Notes: generated by a model from the letters alone, not told the origin. 64,000 bases of DNA from Streptococcus infantis (GCF_021497965.1 NZ_CP046525.1:496001-560000); one strand, 5' to 3'. Counted from the first letter of the stretch, positions 44,377 through 54,866 are shown. Numbers and translations: made by a program.

Positions 44377-46152
44377 ATGACTCAAGGGAAAATTACTGCA
44401 TCAGCAGCAATGCTCAACGTATTGAAAACATGGGGCGTAGACACTATCTACGGTATCCCATCAGGAACACTCAGCTCACTTATGGACGCTTTGGCTGAAG
44501 ACAAAGATATCCGTTTCTTGCAAGTTCGCCACGAAGAAACAGGTGCTCTTGCAGCGGTTATGCAAGCTAAATTTGGCGGATCTATCGGTGTTGCAGTTGG
44601 TTCAGGTGGACCTGGTGCAACTCACTTGATCAACGGTGTTTACGATGCAGCTATGGATAACACTCCATTCCTTGCTATCCTTGGATCACGTCCAGTTAAC
44701 GAATTGAACATGGATGCCTTCCAAGAATTGAACCAAAATCCAATGTACAACGGTATCGCTGTTTACAACAAACGTGTAGCTTATGCAGAGCAATTGCCAA
44801 AAGTGATTGACGAAGCTTGCCGTGCTGCCGTTTCTAAAAAAGGTCCAGCTGTCGTTGAAATTCCAGTAAACTTCGGTTTCCAAGAAATCGACGAAAACTC
44901 ATACTACGGATCAGGTTCTTACGAGCGTTCATTCATCGCTCCTGCTTTGAACGAAGTTGAAATCGACAAAGCTGTTGAAATTTTGAACAATGCTGAACGT
45001 CCAGTTATCTACGCTGGTTACGGTGGTGTTAAAGCTGGTGAAGTTATTACTGAATTGTCACGTAAAATCAAAGCCCCAATCATCACAACTGGTAAAAACT
45101 TCGAAGCGTTCGAATGGAACTACGAAGGTTTGACAGGTTCTGCTTACCGTGTTGGTTGGAAACCAGCCAACGAAGTGGTCTTTGAAGCAGACACAGTTCT
45201 TTTCCTTGGTTCAAACTTCCCATTTGCTGAAGTTTACGAAGCATTCAAAAACACTGAAAAATTCATCCAAGTGGATATCGACCCTTACAAACTTGGTAAA
45301 CGTCACGCCCTTGACGCTTCAATCCTTGGAGATGCAGGTCAAGCAGCGAAAGCTATCCTTGACAAAGTAAATCCAGTGGAATCTACTCCATGGTGGCGTG
45401 CAAACGTGAAAAACAACCAAAACTGGCGCGACTACATGAACAAACTCGAAGGCAAAACTGAGGGTGCGCTTCAATTGTACCAAGTTTATAACGCTATCAA
45501 CAAATACGCTGACGAAGATGCGATCTTCTCAATCGACGTCGGTGACTCTACTCAAACATCAACTCGTCACCTTCACATGACACCTAAGAACATGTGGCGT
45601 ACATCTCCACTCTTTGCGACAATGGGGATCGCCCTTCCTGGAGGTATTGCTGCTAAGAAAGACAATCCAGATCGCCAAGTATGGAACATCATGGGTGATG
45701 GTGCATTCAACATGTGCTACCCAGACGTGATCACTAACGTTCAATACAACCTTCCAGTTATTAACGTGGTCTTCTCAAATGGTGAATATGCCTTCATCAA
45801 GGACAAATACCAAGACACAAACAAACACTTGTTTGGTTGTGACTTCCCTAATGCTGACTATGCGAAAATCGCTGAAGCGCAAGGTGCTGTAGGATTCACT
45901 GTAAACCGTATCGAAGATATCGATGCAGTCGTTGCAGAAGCTGTTAAATTGAACAAAGAAGGTAAGACAGTTGTGATCGATGCCCGCATCACACAACACC
46001 GTCCACTTCCAGTAGAAGTACTTGAGTTGGATCCAAAACAACACTCAGAAGAAGCAATCAAAGCCTTCAAGGAAAAATACGAAGCTGAAGAGCTTGTACC
46101 ATTCCGCCTCTTCTTGGAAGAAGAAGGATTGCAATCACGCGCAATTAAATAA
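44377..46152 (+). CDS. spxB: Pyruvate oxidase
   Basis: Converts pyruvate, phosphate and O2 to acetyl phosphate, CO2 and H2O2. The 591-residue thiamine-diphosphate enzyme has the catalytic Glu in [16 protein letters not shown] near residue 51, the FAD-binding middle domain and the ThDP motif [15 protein letters not shown] near residue 441. Codon use is strongly biased toward frequent codons (AAC, TTC, GGT, CGT), unlike the neighbours, which marks a very highly expressed gene. Monocistronic with a strong terminator. It is the main H2O2 source in Mitis-group streptococci. Confidence 0.97.
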   Translation: MTQGKITASAAMLNVLKTWGVDTIYGIPSGTLSSLMDALAEDKDIRFLQVRHEETGALAAVMQAKFGGSIGVAVGSGGPGATHLINGVYDAAMDNTPFLAILGSRPVNELNMDAFQELNQNPMYNGIAVYNKRVAYAEQLPKVIDEACRAAVSKKGPAVVEIPVNFGFQEIDENSYYGSGSYERSFIAPALNEVEIDKAVEILNNAERPVIYAGYGGVKAGEVITELSRKIKAPIITTGKNFEAFEWNYEGLTGSAYRVGWKPANEVVFEADTVLFLGSNFPFAEVYEAFKNTEKFIQVDIDPYKLGKRHALDASILGDAGQAAKAILDKVNPVESTPWWRANVKNNQNWRDYMNKLEGKTEGALQLYQVYNAINKYADEDAIFSIDVGDSTQTSTRHLHMTPKNMWRTSPLFATMGIALPGGIAAKKDNPDRQVWNIMGDGAFNMCYPDVITNVQYNLPVINVVFSNGEYAFIKDKYQDTNKHLFGCDFPNADYAKIAEAQGAVGFTVNRIEDIDAVVAEAVKLNKEGKTVVIDARITQHRPLPVEVLELDPKQHSEEAIKAFKEKYEAEELVPFRLFLEEEGLQSRAIK

Positions 46153-46169
46153 TTCCTCTCGAGGAACTG

Positions 46170-46197
46170 AAAAAGATCGGAGTAATCCGGTCTTTTT
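46170..46197 (+). terminator. Intrinsic terminator after spxB
   Basis: A 12-bp stem AAAAAGATCGGA / TCCGGTCTTTTT with a GTAA (GNRA-type) tetraloop and T-run. A near-copy lies at 46625. Confidence 0.9.
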
Positions 46198-46211
46198 ATG
46201 GAGGATAGTAA

Positions 46212-46559
46212 ATGAATTTAAATCAACTAGATATTATCGTTTCAGATGTTCCCCAAGTCTGTGCTAGCTTGGAGCGTATTTTGGATAAAAAAGCCGATTA
46301 TGTTGACGACAGTTTTGCTCAGTTCACGATTGGCAGTCACTGTCTCATGTTGTCTCAAAATCATTTGGTTCCTTTGGAAAATTTTCAGTCAGGAATCATT
46401 CTACACATTGAAGTTGAAGATTTGGAACAGAATCAAAAGCGTGTGAAAGAATTAGGGATTGAGATTTTACATGGGCCAGTTGTAACTGATTGGGGAACCG
46501 AATCCCTGCTAGTAAGTGGCCCTGCTGGTATAGTCATTGATTTTTATCGTATGAAATAA
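46212..46559 (+). CDS. VOC (glyoxalase/bleomycin-resistance) family protein
   Basis: A 115-residue single-domain VOC protein, with the pattern LNQLDIIVSDVPQVCASLERIL at the start, a central HIEVEDLEQNQKRVKELG near residue 71 and the closing GPAGIVIDFYRMK. VOC proteins bind metals and act as lyases, dioxygenases or antibiotic-binding proteins; the exact activity is unknown. The gene sits between two nearly identical terminators. Its ribosome site GGAGG overlaps the end of the first one, so read-through from spxB may feed it. Confidence 0.8.
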   Translation: MNLNQLDIIVSDVPQVCASLERILDKKADYVDDSFAQFTIGSHCLMLSQNHLVPLENFQSGIILHIEVEDLEQNQKRVKELGIEILHGPVVTDWGTESLLVSGPAGIVIDFYRMK

Positions 46560-46624
46560 GGCGCGTAGTCATTTGAAGTTAACCTTAGCTATTTTTAAAA
46601 CAGAAATTGAGAACATAAACTATT

Positions 46625-46651
46625 AAAAGATCGGAGCAATCCGGTCTTTTT
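46625..46651 (+). terminator. Intrinsic terminator after the VOC gene (near-copy of the spxB one)
   Basis: An 11-bp stem AAAAGATCGGA / TCCGGTCTTTT with a GCAA tetraloop and T-run; it differs from the hairpin at 46170 at a single loop base plus flank. Confidence 0.9.
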
Positions 46652-46706
46652 CTTTTATGTCTTTTCTGTTAAAATAGATTCATTAGGATATTTGAAGGAG
46701 AAAAAG

Positions 46707-47285
46707 ATGCCAACAACTTTCTTTCTATTATTTGGCTTAATGAGTTTAGGCTTTGCTGCCTTCACCTATTTCATGTTCGACATTTTTATCTTTAGTAATT
46801 ACAGAAATGCCAAGAGATGCACCGAAAGAACGGAAGGAGTCATTATCCGATATTCCTATGCTCTTTATAACGGGATTAGTCTCCCAGTGGTTGAGTACAC
46901 TGTCGACGGGAACCAATACAAGGTTGTAGGTCCAAAATTTCTATCTGCTATTTCAAATACAATCAGTACTCCCTTAGGTTCGATCGTATCTGATGTTAAA
47001 ATGGATAATTTTGAAGATGGGGAAATTCCTCAGGTGTTAAGATACAAAATTTATAGGAACAGTTTCATCTCTTTAACAAAATCACCTTTAATGGAACGAT
47101 TTCCAATTGGAGGAAAGGTAACTGTTTATTATGATCCTAAAAAACCAAAACATTCCTATGTAGAAAGACCTTTAAAACCAGGTCGTTATGCATGGTTGAC
47201 TAAATGTGCTGTCTATCTCCTTGTTTTTATGATGATTGCCTTGGCATTCTTTATCGTGTTCATTCTTCCAAATCTTGTCAATTAA
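46707..47285 (+). CDS. Two-span membrane protein, DUF3592-like
   Basis: A 192-residue protein with membrane segments near residues 5-27 and 165-190 and a beta-rich domain between them. The middle contains TEGVIIRYSY, VVEYTVDGNQYKVV and KVTVYYDPKKPKHSYVE, the pattern of DUF3592 proteins (a domain with V-x-Y-x-P-x-x-P near the end). Function unknown. ATG 46707 follows AAGGAGAAAAAG; the TTG at 46692 lies inside that ribosome site. It appears to be transcribed alone. Confidence 0.7.
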   Translation: MPTTFFLLFGLMSLGFAAFTYFMFDIFIFSNYRNAKRCTERTEGVIIRYSYALYNGISLPVVEYTVDGNQYKVVGPKFLSAISNTISTPLGSIVSDVKMDNFEDGEIPQVLRYKIYRNSFISLTKSPLMERFPIGGKVTVYYDPKKPKHSYVERPLKPGRYAWLTKCAVYLLVFMMIALAFFIVFILPNLVN

Positions 47286-47357
47286 GTCTTTCGATATAAT
47301 AAGAAGTCTATATCGTTACTATTTTTATAAAATCTTCTCCCTACTTTATAAGATAAG

Positions 47358-47387
47358 AAAAAGAGTTCAATTAGGACTCTTTTTTTG
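47358..47387 (+). terminator. Intrinsic terminator before manA
   Basis: An 11-bp stem AAAAAGAGTTC / GGACTCTTTTT (one wobble) with an AATTA loop; its T-run leads straight into the manA -10. Confidence 0.85.
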
Positions 47388-47394
47388 CTATAAT
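47386..47394 (+). promoter_or_regulatory. Extended -10 promoter of manA
   Basis: TGCTATAAT starts on the last T of the preceding terminator. ATG 47425 lies 30 bases downstream with AGGAGATG as ribosome site. Confidence 0.7.
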
Positions 47395-47424
47395 GAGGGT
47401 GAAAAAATAGACAGGAGATGTAAC

Positions 47425-48369
47425 ATGTCAGAACCATTATTTTTAAATTCCGTGATGCAAGAAAAAATCTGGGGTGGTACTAAACTTCGTGATGAGTTTG
47501 GCTACGACATTCCAAGCGAAAAAATCGGAGAATATTGGGCAATATCAGCTCACCCAAATGGTGTTTCTAAGATAGCTAATGGCCGTTTTGAGGGAACAGA
47601 CCTAGCTACTTTGTATGCAGAACATCGTGAGTTATTTGGTAACCGTCCAGAACCTGTATTTCCACTCTTGACTAAAATCCTTGATGCCAACGACTGGCTC
47701 AGTGTTCAAGTTCACCCAGACGATGCCTATGGACTAGAGCATGAAGGCGAACTTGGAAAGACAGAGTGCTGGTACATTATCGCATCAGATGAAGGTTCAG
47801 AGATTATTTATGGTCACAATGCCAAGTCAAAAGAGGAGCTCCGTCAGCAAATCGAAGATAAGAACTGGGATGCCTTGTTAACCAAAGTACCTGTAAAAGC
47901 TGGAGATTTCTTCTATGTACCAAGTGGCACCATGCACGCTATCGGTTCAGGTATCTTAATCCTTGAAACGCAACAGTCTAGTGATACAACTTACCGTGTC
48001 TATGACTTTGATCGTAAGGACGATAATGGCAACTTGCGCGAGCTCCACCTTGAAAAATCCATCGATGTTTTAAATATCGGTGAGCCTGCTAACAGCCGAC
48101 CTGTGACTGTTAAAGCAGATGACCTGCGTTCAACTCTTCTTGTGTCTAATGATTTCTTCGCAGTTTACAAGTGGGAAATCACTGGAAAAGTTGACTTTGA
48201 AAAGACAGTTGACTACAGCTTATTTAGCGTCTTGGCTGGTCAAGGGAAATTGACTGTAGATGGTAAAGACTATCCAATCCAAAAAGGTAGCCACTTTATC
48301 CTTCCAAGTGATGTTGAAGCTTGGACTTTGGAAGGATCAGATTTAGAATTGATTGTAAGCCATCCATAA
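47425..48369 (+). CDS. manA: Mannose-6-phosphate isomerase
   Basis: Interconverts mannose-6-phosphate and fructose-6-phosphate. The 314-residue cupin enzyme shows QEKIWGGTKLRDEFGY near residue 12, the zinc-binding VQVHPDDAYG near residue 95 and FFYVPSGTMHAIG near residue 169. The open frame extends upstream to 47236 but crosses the terminator and promoter, so ATG 47425 is chosen. Monocistronic; the bidirectional hairpin downstream ends it. Confidence 0.94.
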   Translation: MSEPLFLNSVMQEKIWGGTKLRDEFGYDIPSEKIGEYWAISAHPNGVSKIANGRFEGTDLATLYAEHRELFGNRPEPVFPLLTKILDANDWLSVQVHPDDAYGLEHEGELGKTECWYIIASDEGSEIIYGHNAKSKEELRQQIEDKNWDALLTKVPVKAGDFFYVPSGTMHAIGSGILILETQQSSDTTYRVYDFDRKDDNGNLRELHLEKSIDVLNIGEPANSRPVTVKADDLRSTLLVSNDFFAVYKWEITGKVDFEKTVDYSLFSVLAGQGKLTVDGKDYPIQKGSHFILPSDVEAWTLEGSDLELIVSHP

Positions 48370-48373
48370 AAAG

Positions 48374-48406
48374 AAAAGACTTGAGATTGATTCTCAAGTC
48401 TTTTTT
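48374..48406. terminator. Bidirectional terminator between manA and the NSS transporter
   Basis: A 13-bp perfect stem AAAAGACTTGAGA / TCTCAAGTCTTTT with T-runs on both strands, between convergent genes. Confidence 0.9.
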
Positions 48407-48411
48407 AATGA

Positions 48412-49752
48412 TTACATAAATTGGGCAATAAAAACCACGATGATGATGATTGGTATGATATAACGAAGAAGGAAGAGCCAAACTTTGAAAAGTCCTCGTT
48501 TCCAAGGTGTTTCATCTAGATGAAGTTCTTTCATAGCCAGTGCTTTTTTGAAGATATAGCCTGTAAAAAGTGATAAACAGAGGGCACCAAAAGGCATGAG
48601 GAGGTTGGATACCAAGAAATCCATAGCGTCAAAGAAGGTCTTTCCAAAGATTTGGACATCTGCCATGACACCGTATGAAAGGGCTGAAGGGATACCAAAG
48701 ACAAAAGTCAATACCCCTAAAATCATACTCCACTTAGCACGTTTACGATTGTCCTGATTGGTGATGTTACCAACGTTGATCTCAAGCATGACGACTGAAG
48801 AAGTTATCGTCGCAAAGAGGAAGAGCAAGAGAAAGAGAATATAAAAAATCGTACCAAAGGGCATATTGTCAAAGAGTTGTGGTAAAACGATAAAGAGGAG
48901 ACTAGGTCCACCTTCAGACTGGATATTAAAGGATGACATAGCAGGGAAAATCGCAAGTCCTGCCATGATCGATACAGAAATGTTCAAGGCTACGATGGAA
49001 ATTCCTGATTGGACCATATTGGTCTTCTTGTCCAGGTAGGAAGCATAGGTCAGCATGGCGGTAACTCCAAGTGATAGAGCAAAGAAAGATTGGCCCAGTG
49101 CATAGAGGAGTCCAGTACTTGTCAGTTTTGAAAAGTCCGGTTTGAGGAAGTAAACCACACCTTCCATGGCATTAGGCAAGCTGAGAGAGCGCCCGATAAT
49201 AATGACAAAGATAATAAAGAGTAGGGGCATCATGACCTTAGATGCTCTTTCAATTCCTTTTTGAACGCCGTGTGAAACAATGAAAATATTCAAGAAGATA
49301 AAGGCTGCTTGTGCTCCTAGGGCAATAACTGGATTAGAAATGATGGAAGAGAACTGCTGGGCATAATCTCCAATTCCGATTAGGTGGAATAATCTTCCAA
49401 TTTCGATACCAAGGTATACCAGAATCCAACCCCCAATAACACTATAAAATGAGAGAAGGATGAAAAGGGCAAAGGCGCCAATCCAACCAATAAAATTGTA
49501 TTTATGATTGTTTCCAAGCTTACCAAAGGTTTTGATTGCTGATACTCCAGCGCTTCGACCAAGGGCAAATTCAGCCAGTAAGAGAGGAAATCCAATCAAA
49601 AGTGTCGAGATGAGAAAGACTAGTAAAAATCCTCCACCACCATTGGCAGCAGTCATGTACGGAAACTTCCAAACAGCTCCAAGACCAATAGCAGAGCCAG
49701 CAGACGCAAGGATGAAGCCCAGTTTCGAGCCCCATTGCGATTTTTCAGACAT
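48412..49752 (-). CDS. Neurotransmitter:sodium symporter (NSS) family transporter
   Basis: A 446-residue transporter, probably a Na+/amino acid symporter (LeuT-like fold). The start SQWGSKLGFILASAGSAIGLGAVWKFPYM carries the conserved unwound first helix with the Na+/substrate residues. About 11-12 hydrophobic segments follow. Bacterial members of the family carry Leu, Trp, Tyr or Met; the substrate cannot be read here. It has its own promoter on the minus strand and a leader of about 100 bases with a terminator-like hairpin (see separate entry). Confidence 0.88.
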   Translation of the reverse strand: MSEKSQWGSKLGFILASAGSAIGLGAVWKFPYMTAANGGGGFLLVFLISTLLIGFPLLLAEFALGRSAGVSAIKTFGKLGNNHKYNFIGWIGAFALFILLSFYSVIGGWILVYLGIEIGRLFHLIGIGDYAQQFSSIISNPVIALGAQAAFIFLNIFIVSHGVQKGIERASKVMMPLLFIIFVIIIGRSLSLPNAMEGVVYFLKPDFSKLTSTGLLYALGQSFFALSLGVTAMLTYASYLDKKTNMVQSGISIVALNISVSIMAGLAIFPAMSSFNIQSEGGPSLLFIVLPQLFDNMPFGTIFYILFLLLFLFATITSSVVMLEINVGNITNQDNRKRAKWSMILGVLTFVFGIPSALSYGVMADVQIFGKTFFDAMDFLVSNLLMPFGALCLSLFTGYIFKKALAMKELHLDETPWKRGLFKVWLFLLRYIIPIIIIVVFIAQFM

Positions 49753-49785
49753 AGTTAAAACTCCGATCTATTTTTAAAATAAGAA

Positions 49786-49813
49786 AAGGCTACTTGAGTT
49801 GTCAAATAGCCTT
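49786..49813 (-). promoter_or_regulatory. Terminator-like hairpin in the NSS transporter leader (possible attenuator)
   Basis: Read on the minus strand, AAGGCTATTTG pairs with CAAGTAGCCTT (one mismatch, 6-base loop) and is followed by TTCTTATTTT, 34 bases before the ATG. A competing TTGAG/CTCAA pairing with the upstream leader is possible. No T-box or known riboswitch motif is recognised. Confidence 0.45.
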
Positions 49814-49861
49814 CTCTCAATTGCTCTGAATGAGCTTTTTATTTGATTGATAGACTTGAAT

Positions 49862-49890
49862 ATCCTATCATGTTTTCTGAAGCCTGTCAA
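49862..49890 (-). promoter_or_regulatory. Promoter of the NSS transporter
   Basis: On the minus strand TTGACA (49890-49885) and TAGGAT (49867-49862) have 17-base spacing. Transcription would begin near 49855, about 100 bases before the start codon. Confidence 0.7.
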
Positions 49891-49951
49891 GAAAGCGATT
49901 TTCAAGTTTTCAAAAGTTTCTCAAAAAGTTAAAAATTTTTCGTAAAACCAC

Positions 49952-49982
49952 TTGACTCTGACCTAAGGGGAGGGGTTATACT
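49952..49982 (+). promoter_or_regulatory. MerR-type promoter with 19-base spacer
   Basis: TTGACT at 49952 and TATACT at 49977 are separated by 19 bases, the stretched spacing that MerR regulators untwist on activation. The spacer contains an imperfect GACC...GGTT dyad. The regulator's ATG follows 20 bases later, so autoregulation is likely. Confidence 0.75.
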
Positions 49983-50002
49983 ATCCTTGTAAGGAGAAAA
50001 TC

Positions 50003-50743
50003 ATGTACCATATCAAAGAAGCTGCGCAGCTTTCGGGTGTCTCTGTAAAGACCCTGCACCATTACGATAAGTTAGGACTCTTGGTTCCTTTAAAGTCGAA
50101 AAACGGTTATCGAACCTATAGTCAGGATGATTTGGAACGACTTCAGATCATTCTTTATTACAAATATCTAGGCTTTTCTTTAGAAAAAATAGCAGAGCTA
50201 TTAAAGGAAGAAAGGACAAATTTATTGCCCCATCTGATTAGGCAACTGGACTATTTAACTCGAGAAAGGCAACATCTGGATACCTTGATATCTACCTTGC
50301 AAAAAACCATACAAGAACAAAAAGGAGAAATAAAAATGACCATTGAGGAAAAATTCACTGGATTTAGCTATCAAGACAATCAAAAATACCACCAAGAAGC
50401 AGTAGAGAAATATGGTCAAGAAGTCATGGATAAGGCTCTCGAACGTCAAACTGGTAGAGAAGATGAGGCTACAGAAACCTTCAACCAAGTCTTTCAAGCC
50501 CTGGCTCAAAATTTCAAAGATGGACTACCTACAACAGCAACCGAAAACCAAGAAGAAGCAACCAAGCTCTTACAGGCTATTCGTACGTATGGGTTTGATT
50601 GTTCTATTGAAGTCTTCGGTCATATCGGTAAAGGCTATGTCTATAACCCAGAGTTTAAGGAAAATATTGATAAATTTGGACCTGGAACAGCTCAATACAC
50701 TTCAGATGTTATTGCCCACTATGTTCGAACTCAGACAAAATAA
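50003..50743 (+). CDS. MerR family regulator with TipAS-type antibiotic-recognition domain
   Basis: A 246-residue regulator. Residues 1-70 are the MerR winged helix (YHIKEAAQLSGVSVKTLHHYDKLGLLVP), residues 75-110 the coiled-coil dimer helix, and residues 115-246 a TipAS-like helical domain (the MTIEEKFTGFSYQDN start and the FGHIGKGYVYNPEFKENID end). TipA-type proteins activate their own promoter when bound by thiopeptide-like compounds. An internal ATG in front of the TipAS part (near 50337, after AAAGGAGAAATAAAA) could give a short ligand-binding form, as in TipAS. Natural ligand unknown. Confidence 0.88.
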   Translation: MYHIKEAAQLSGVSVKTLHHYDKLGLLVPLKSKNGYRTYSQDDLERLQIILYYKYLGFSLEKIAELLKEERTNLLPHLIRQLDYLTRERQHLDTLISTLQKTIQEQKGEIKMTIEEKFTGFSYQDNQKYHQEAVEKYGQEVMDKALERQTGREDEATETFNQVFQALAQNFKDGLPTTATENQEEATKLLQAIRTYGFDCSIEVFGHIGKGYVYNPEFKENIDKFGPGTAQYTSDVIAHYVRTQTK

Positions 50744-50771
50744 AAATCGGCGGAGTAATCTCTGCCGATTT
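50744..50771. terminator. Hairpin between convergent merR and flavoprotein genes
   Basis: A 12-bp stem AAATCGGCGGAG / CTCTGCCGATTT (one wobble) with a TAAT loop. T-rich flanks on both strands allow use in both directions. Confidence 0.75.
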
Positions 50772-50784
50772 CTTACTTTAAAGT

Positions 50785-52862
<2,078 letters not shown>

Positions 52863-52986
52863 AGAATTTCTCCATCTTTATCACTTATACATTGACAAAG
52901 GTTCTGTCTTTTTTTACAATTATATCATGAAAGCCCTTGAAACAAAAGTAGTACCTCTCTGTTGTCACAAGTAGAAAGAAATTGTT

Positions 52987-53544
52987 ATGTCTGAACGTAA
53001 AATATCTGAAAAATCGCTTGAAAATCTTAGAAAATCCAATCAAGAATCTAATTTGCTAACCAGAGAAGCGATTGAAACAGCTCTTTTGCAACTCTTGGAG
53101 AAAAAGGAGTTAGCTAAGATTAGCATTTCTGAGCTAGTCAAACGTGCTGGCGTTTCTCGTGCAGCCTTTTATCGAAACTATGATTCCAAAGAAGAGATTT
53201 TAGAAAGTGTCTTTAAACGTAGCGTCCATAACATCATGGAGCAACTAAGTCATTACGATGTCAAGACGGATCTCTATCTAGTTTGGGTTCATCTTTTCCG
53301 AGAAGCCAAGAAAGAAGCCAAGGTTATTCAGCTTGCCCTGGACTATCACTTGGAAAAAATCTTTGTGCAAGCTATGCAAGAATTTCTAGAGAAATACTAC
53401 GGGAAATCAAAAGGTGTCAGCTCTTACCTGCATTCATTTTGGAGTTCGGCCATCGTATCGGTCTTGCTTAAATGGATCAAAGATGGGATGAAGGTTCCTG
53501 CTGAGAAAATTGCAGATTTACGCTTGCCATTTTTCAAAAAATAA
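52987..53544 (+). CDS. TetR/AcrR family transcriptional regulator
   Basis: A 185-residue regulator with a TetR helix-turn-helix at residues 27-75 (AIETALLQLLEKKELAKISISELVKRAGVSRAAFYRNYDSKEEIL) and a C-terminal ligand-binding region of the TetR_C_33-like, low-GC type. It is divergent from the DegV gene and lies 18 bases before the dCMP deaminase gene. Targets and ligand are unknown; the shared intergenic region suggests it may act on itself or on degV. Confidence 0.85.
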   Translation: MSERKISEKSLENLRKSNQESNLLTREAIETALLQLLEKKELAKISISELVKRAGVSRAAFYRNYDSKEEILESVFKRSVHNIMEQLSHYDVKTDLYLVWVHLFREAKKEAKVIQLALDYHLEKIFVQAMQEFLEKYYGKSKGVSSYLHSFWSSAIVSVLLKWIKDGMKVPAEKIADLRLPFFKK

Positions 53545-53562
53545 GTTAAGAGGAGAAAAACT

Positions 53563-54030
53563 ATGACAGAAAAAAGACTGGCTTGGGATGAGTATTTCGC
53601 TGCTCAAGCTCTATTGATTGCCAATCGTTCAACCTGTAAACGTGCCAAGGTAGGAGCCGTTTTAGTTAAGGATAACAAGGTTGTTTCAACAGGCTATAAT
53701 GGCTCTGTATCAGGAACAGAACATTGTATTGACCACGACTGTCTGGTGATTGAGGGTCACTGTGTCCGCACTCTTCATGCAGAGGTAAATGCTATTTTAC
53801 AAGGGGCAGAACGTGGCGTTCCTAAAGGCTTTACAGCTTACGTTACTCATTTTCCATGCCTCAACTGTACCAAGCAACTGCTTCAGGTAGGATGTGAACG
53901 TGTTGTTTATATCAATCAATACCGTATGGATGACTATGCCCAACATCTTTATCAAGAAAAGGGAACAGAATTAACTCACCTACCACTTGAAACAGTACAA
54001 GCAGCTCTCCAAGAGGCTCACCTAATCTAG
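53563..54030 (+). CDS. comEB: dCMP deaminase (ComEB family)
   Basis: A 155-residue zinc deaminase converting dCMP to dUMP. The zinc and catalytic residues are in TLHAEVNAIL near residue 71 (His, Glu) and HFPCLNCTKQLL near residue 97 (two Cys). The name comE/comEB comes from its position in the B. subtilis competence operon; here no comEA or comEC is adjacent. AAGAGGAGAAAAA is the ribosome site. Confidence 0.9.
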   Translation: MTEKRLAWDEYFAAQALLIANRSTCKRAKVGAVLVKDNKVVSTGYNGSVSGTEHCIDHDCLVIEGHCVRTLHAEVNAILQGAERGVPKGFTAYVTHFPCLNCTKQLLQVGCERVVYINQYRMDDYAQHLYQEKGTELTHLPLETVQAALQEAHLI

Positions 54031-54044
54031 AAATTATAAAAAAT

Positions 54045-54077
54045 AAATGGTTTAGAAAGCTTTTTAAGCCATTTTTT
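54045..54077 (+). terminator. Terminator after comEB
   Basis: AAATGGTTTAGAAAG pairs with CTTTTTAAGCCATTT imperfectly; the T-run is followed immediately by the upp -10. Confidence 0.7.
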
Positions 54078-54085
54078 GATATAAT
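54077..54085 (+). promoter_or_regulatory. Extended -10 promoter of upp
   Basis: TGATATAAT directly after the terminator T-run, 34 bases before the upp start; GAAGGAA is the ribosome site. Confidence 0.65.
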
Positions 54086-54118
54086 AAGAAGAATAAATTG
54101 AAAGAAGGAATTCTGAAA

Positions 54119-54748
54119 ATGGGAAAACTTGAAGTTATTAATCATCCACTGATTCAACACAAATTGTCAATCTTGCGTCGCACTGACACTTCTACAAAAG
54201 CTTTTCGTGAGTTAGTTAACGAGATTGCAATGTTGATGGGATATGAAGTACTTCGTGATCTTCCACTTGAAGACGTTGAAATCGAAACACCTATCACAAA
54301 AACAGTTCAAAAACAATTGGCTGGTAAAAAATTAGCGATTGTTCCAATCTTACGTGCAGGTATTGGAATGGTTGATGGATTGTTGAGCTTGGTTCCAGCA
54401 GCAAAAGTTGGGCACATCGGTATGTATCGTGATGAAGAAACCCTTCAACCAGTAGAATACTTGGTAAAATTACCTGAAGATATCGACCAACGTCAAATCT
54501 TTGTGGTTGACCCTATGCTTGCAACAGGTGGTTCTGCAATCTTGGCTGTTGATTCCCTTAAAAAACGTGGGGCTTCAAACATCAAATTTGTCTGCCTGGT
54601 ATCTGCTCCAGAAGGTGTAAAAGCTCTCCAAGAAGCTCACCCAGATGTAGAAATCTTTACTGCAGCTTTAGATGAACGTTTGAACGAACATGGCTATATT
54701 GTTCCAGGTCTTGGTGACGCAGGAGACCGCTTGTTCGGTACAAAATAA
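54119..54748 (+). CDS. upp: Uracil phosphoribosyltransferase
   Basis: Salvages uracil to UMP with PRPP. The 209 residues begin [17 protein letters not shown], and contain [12 protein letters not shown] near residue 79, the PRPP motif [12 protein letters not shown] near residue 130 and the uracil-binding [17 protein letters not shown] end. ATG 54119 is chosen over an upstream in-frame ATG at 54098, which would sit before the ribosome site. Confidence 0.96.
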   Translation: MGKLEVINHPLIQHKLSILRRTDTSTKAFRELVNEIAMLMGYEVLRDLPLEDVEIETPITKTVQKQLAGKKLAIVPILRAGIGMVDGLLSLVPAAKVGHIGMYRDEETLQPVEYLVKLPEDIDQRQIFVVDPMLATGGSAILAVDSLKKRGASNIKFVCLVSAPEGVKALQEAHPDVEIFTAALDERLNEHGYIVPGLGDAGDRLFGTK

Positions 54749-54762
54749 GATTCTAAGGATAG

Positions 54763-54787
54763 ACTAAAACTGCTTATTGGTTTTAGT
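54763..54787 (+). terminator. Hairpin after upp
   Basis: An 8-bp perfect stem ACTAAAAC / GTTTTAGT with a 9-base loop, followed only by TTC, so termination may be weak. Confidence 0.45.
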
Positions 54788-54836
54788 TTCGAAAGGAGGT
54801 TGAATTTTTGTGTCTGTCTTTAGAATGGAGCAAAAA

Positions 54837-54866
54837 TTTGACCTTTTTTGACCAAAAAGATATAAT
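54837..54866 (+). promoter_or_regulatory. clpP promoter overlapped by a CtsR operator
   Basis: The CtsR box TTTGACCTTTTTTGACC fills 54837-54853 and covers the -35 (TTGACC, 54838). TATAAT at 54861 is spaced 17 bases. CtsR bound here would block RNA polymerase until heat stress. Confidence 0.92.

Noticed and set aside
47236-47424. N-terminal extension of ManA
   Set aside because: It crosses the stop of the upstream gene, a terminator and a promoter; ATG 47425 has a good ribosome site and the family start.
49786-49813. T-box riboswitch before the NSS transporter
   Set aside because: The T-box consensus and specifier loop features are missing; the leader is also too short.
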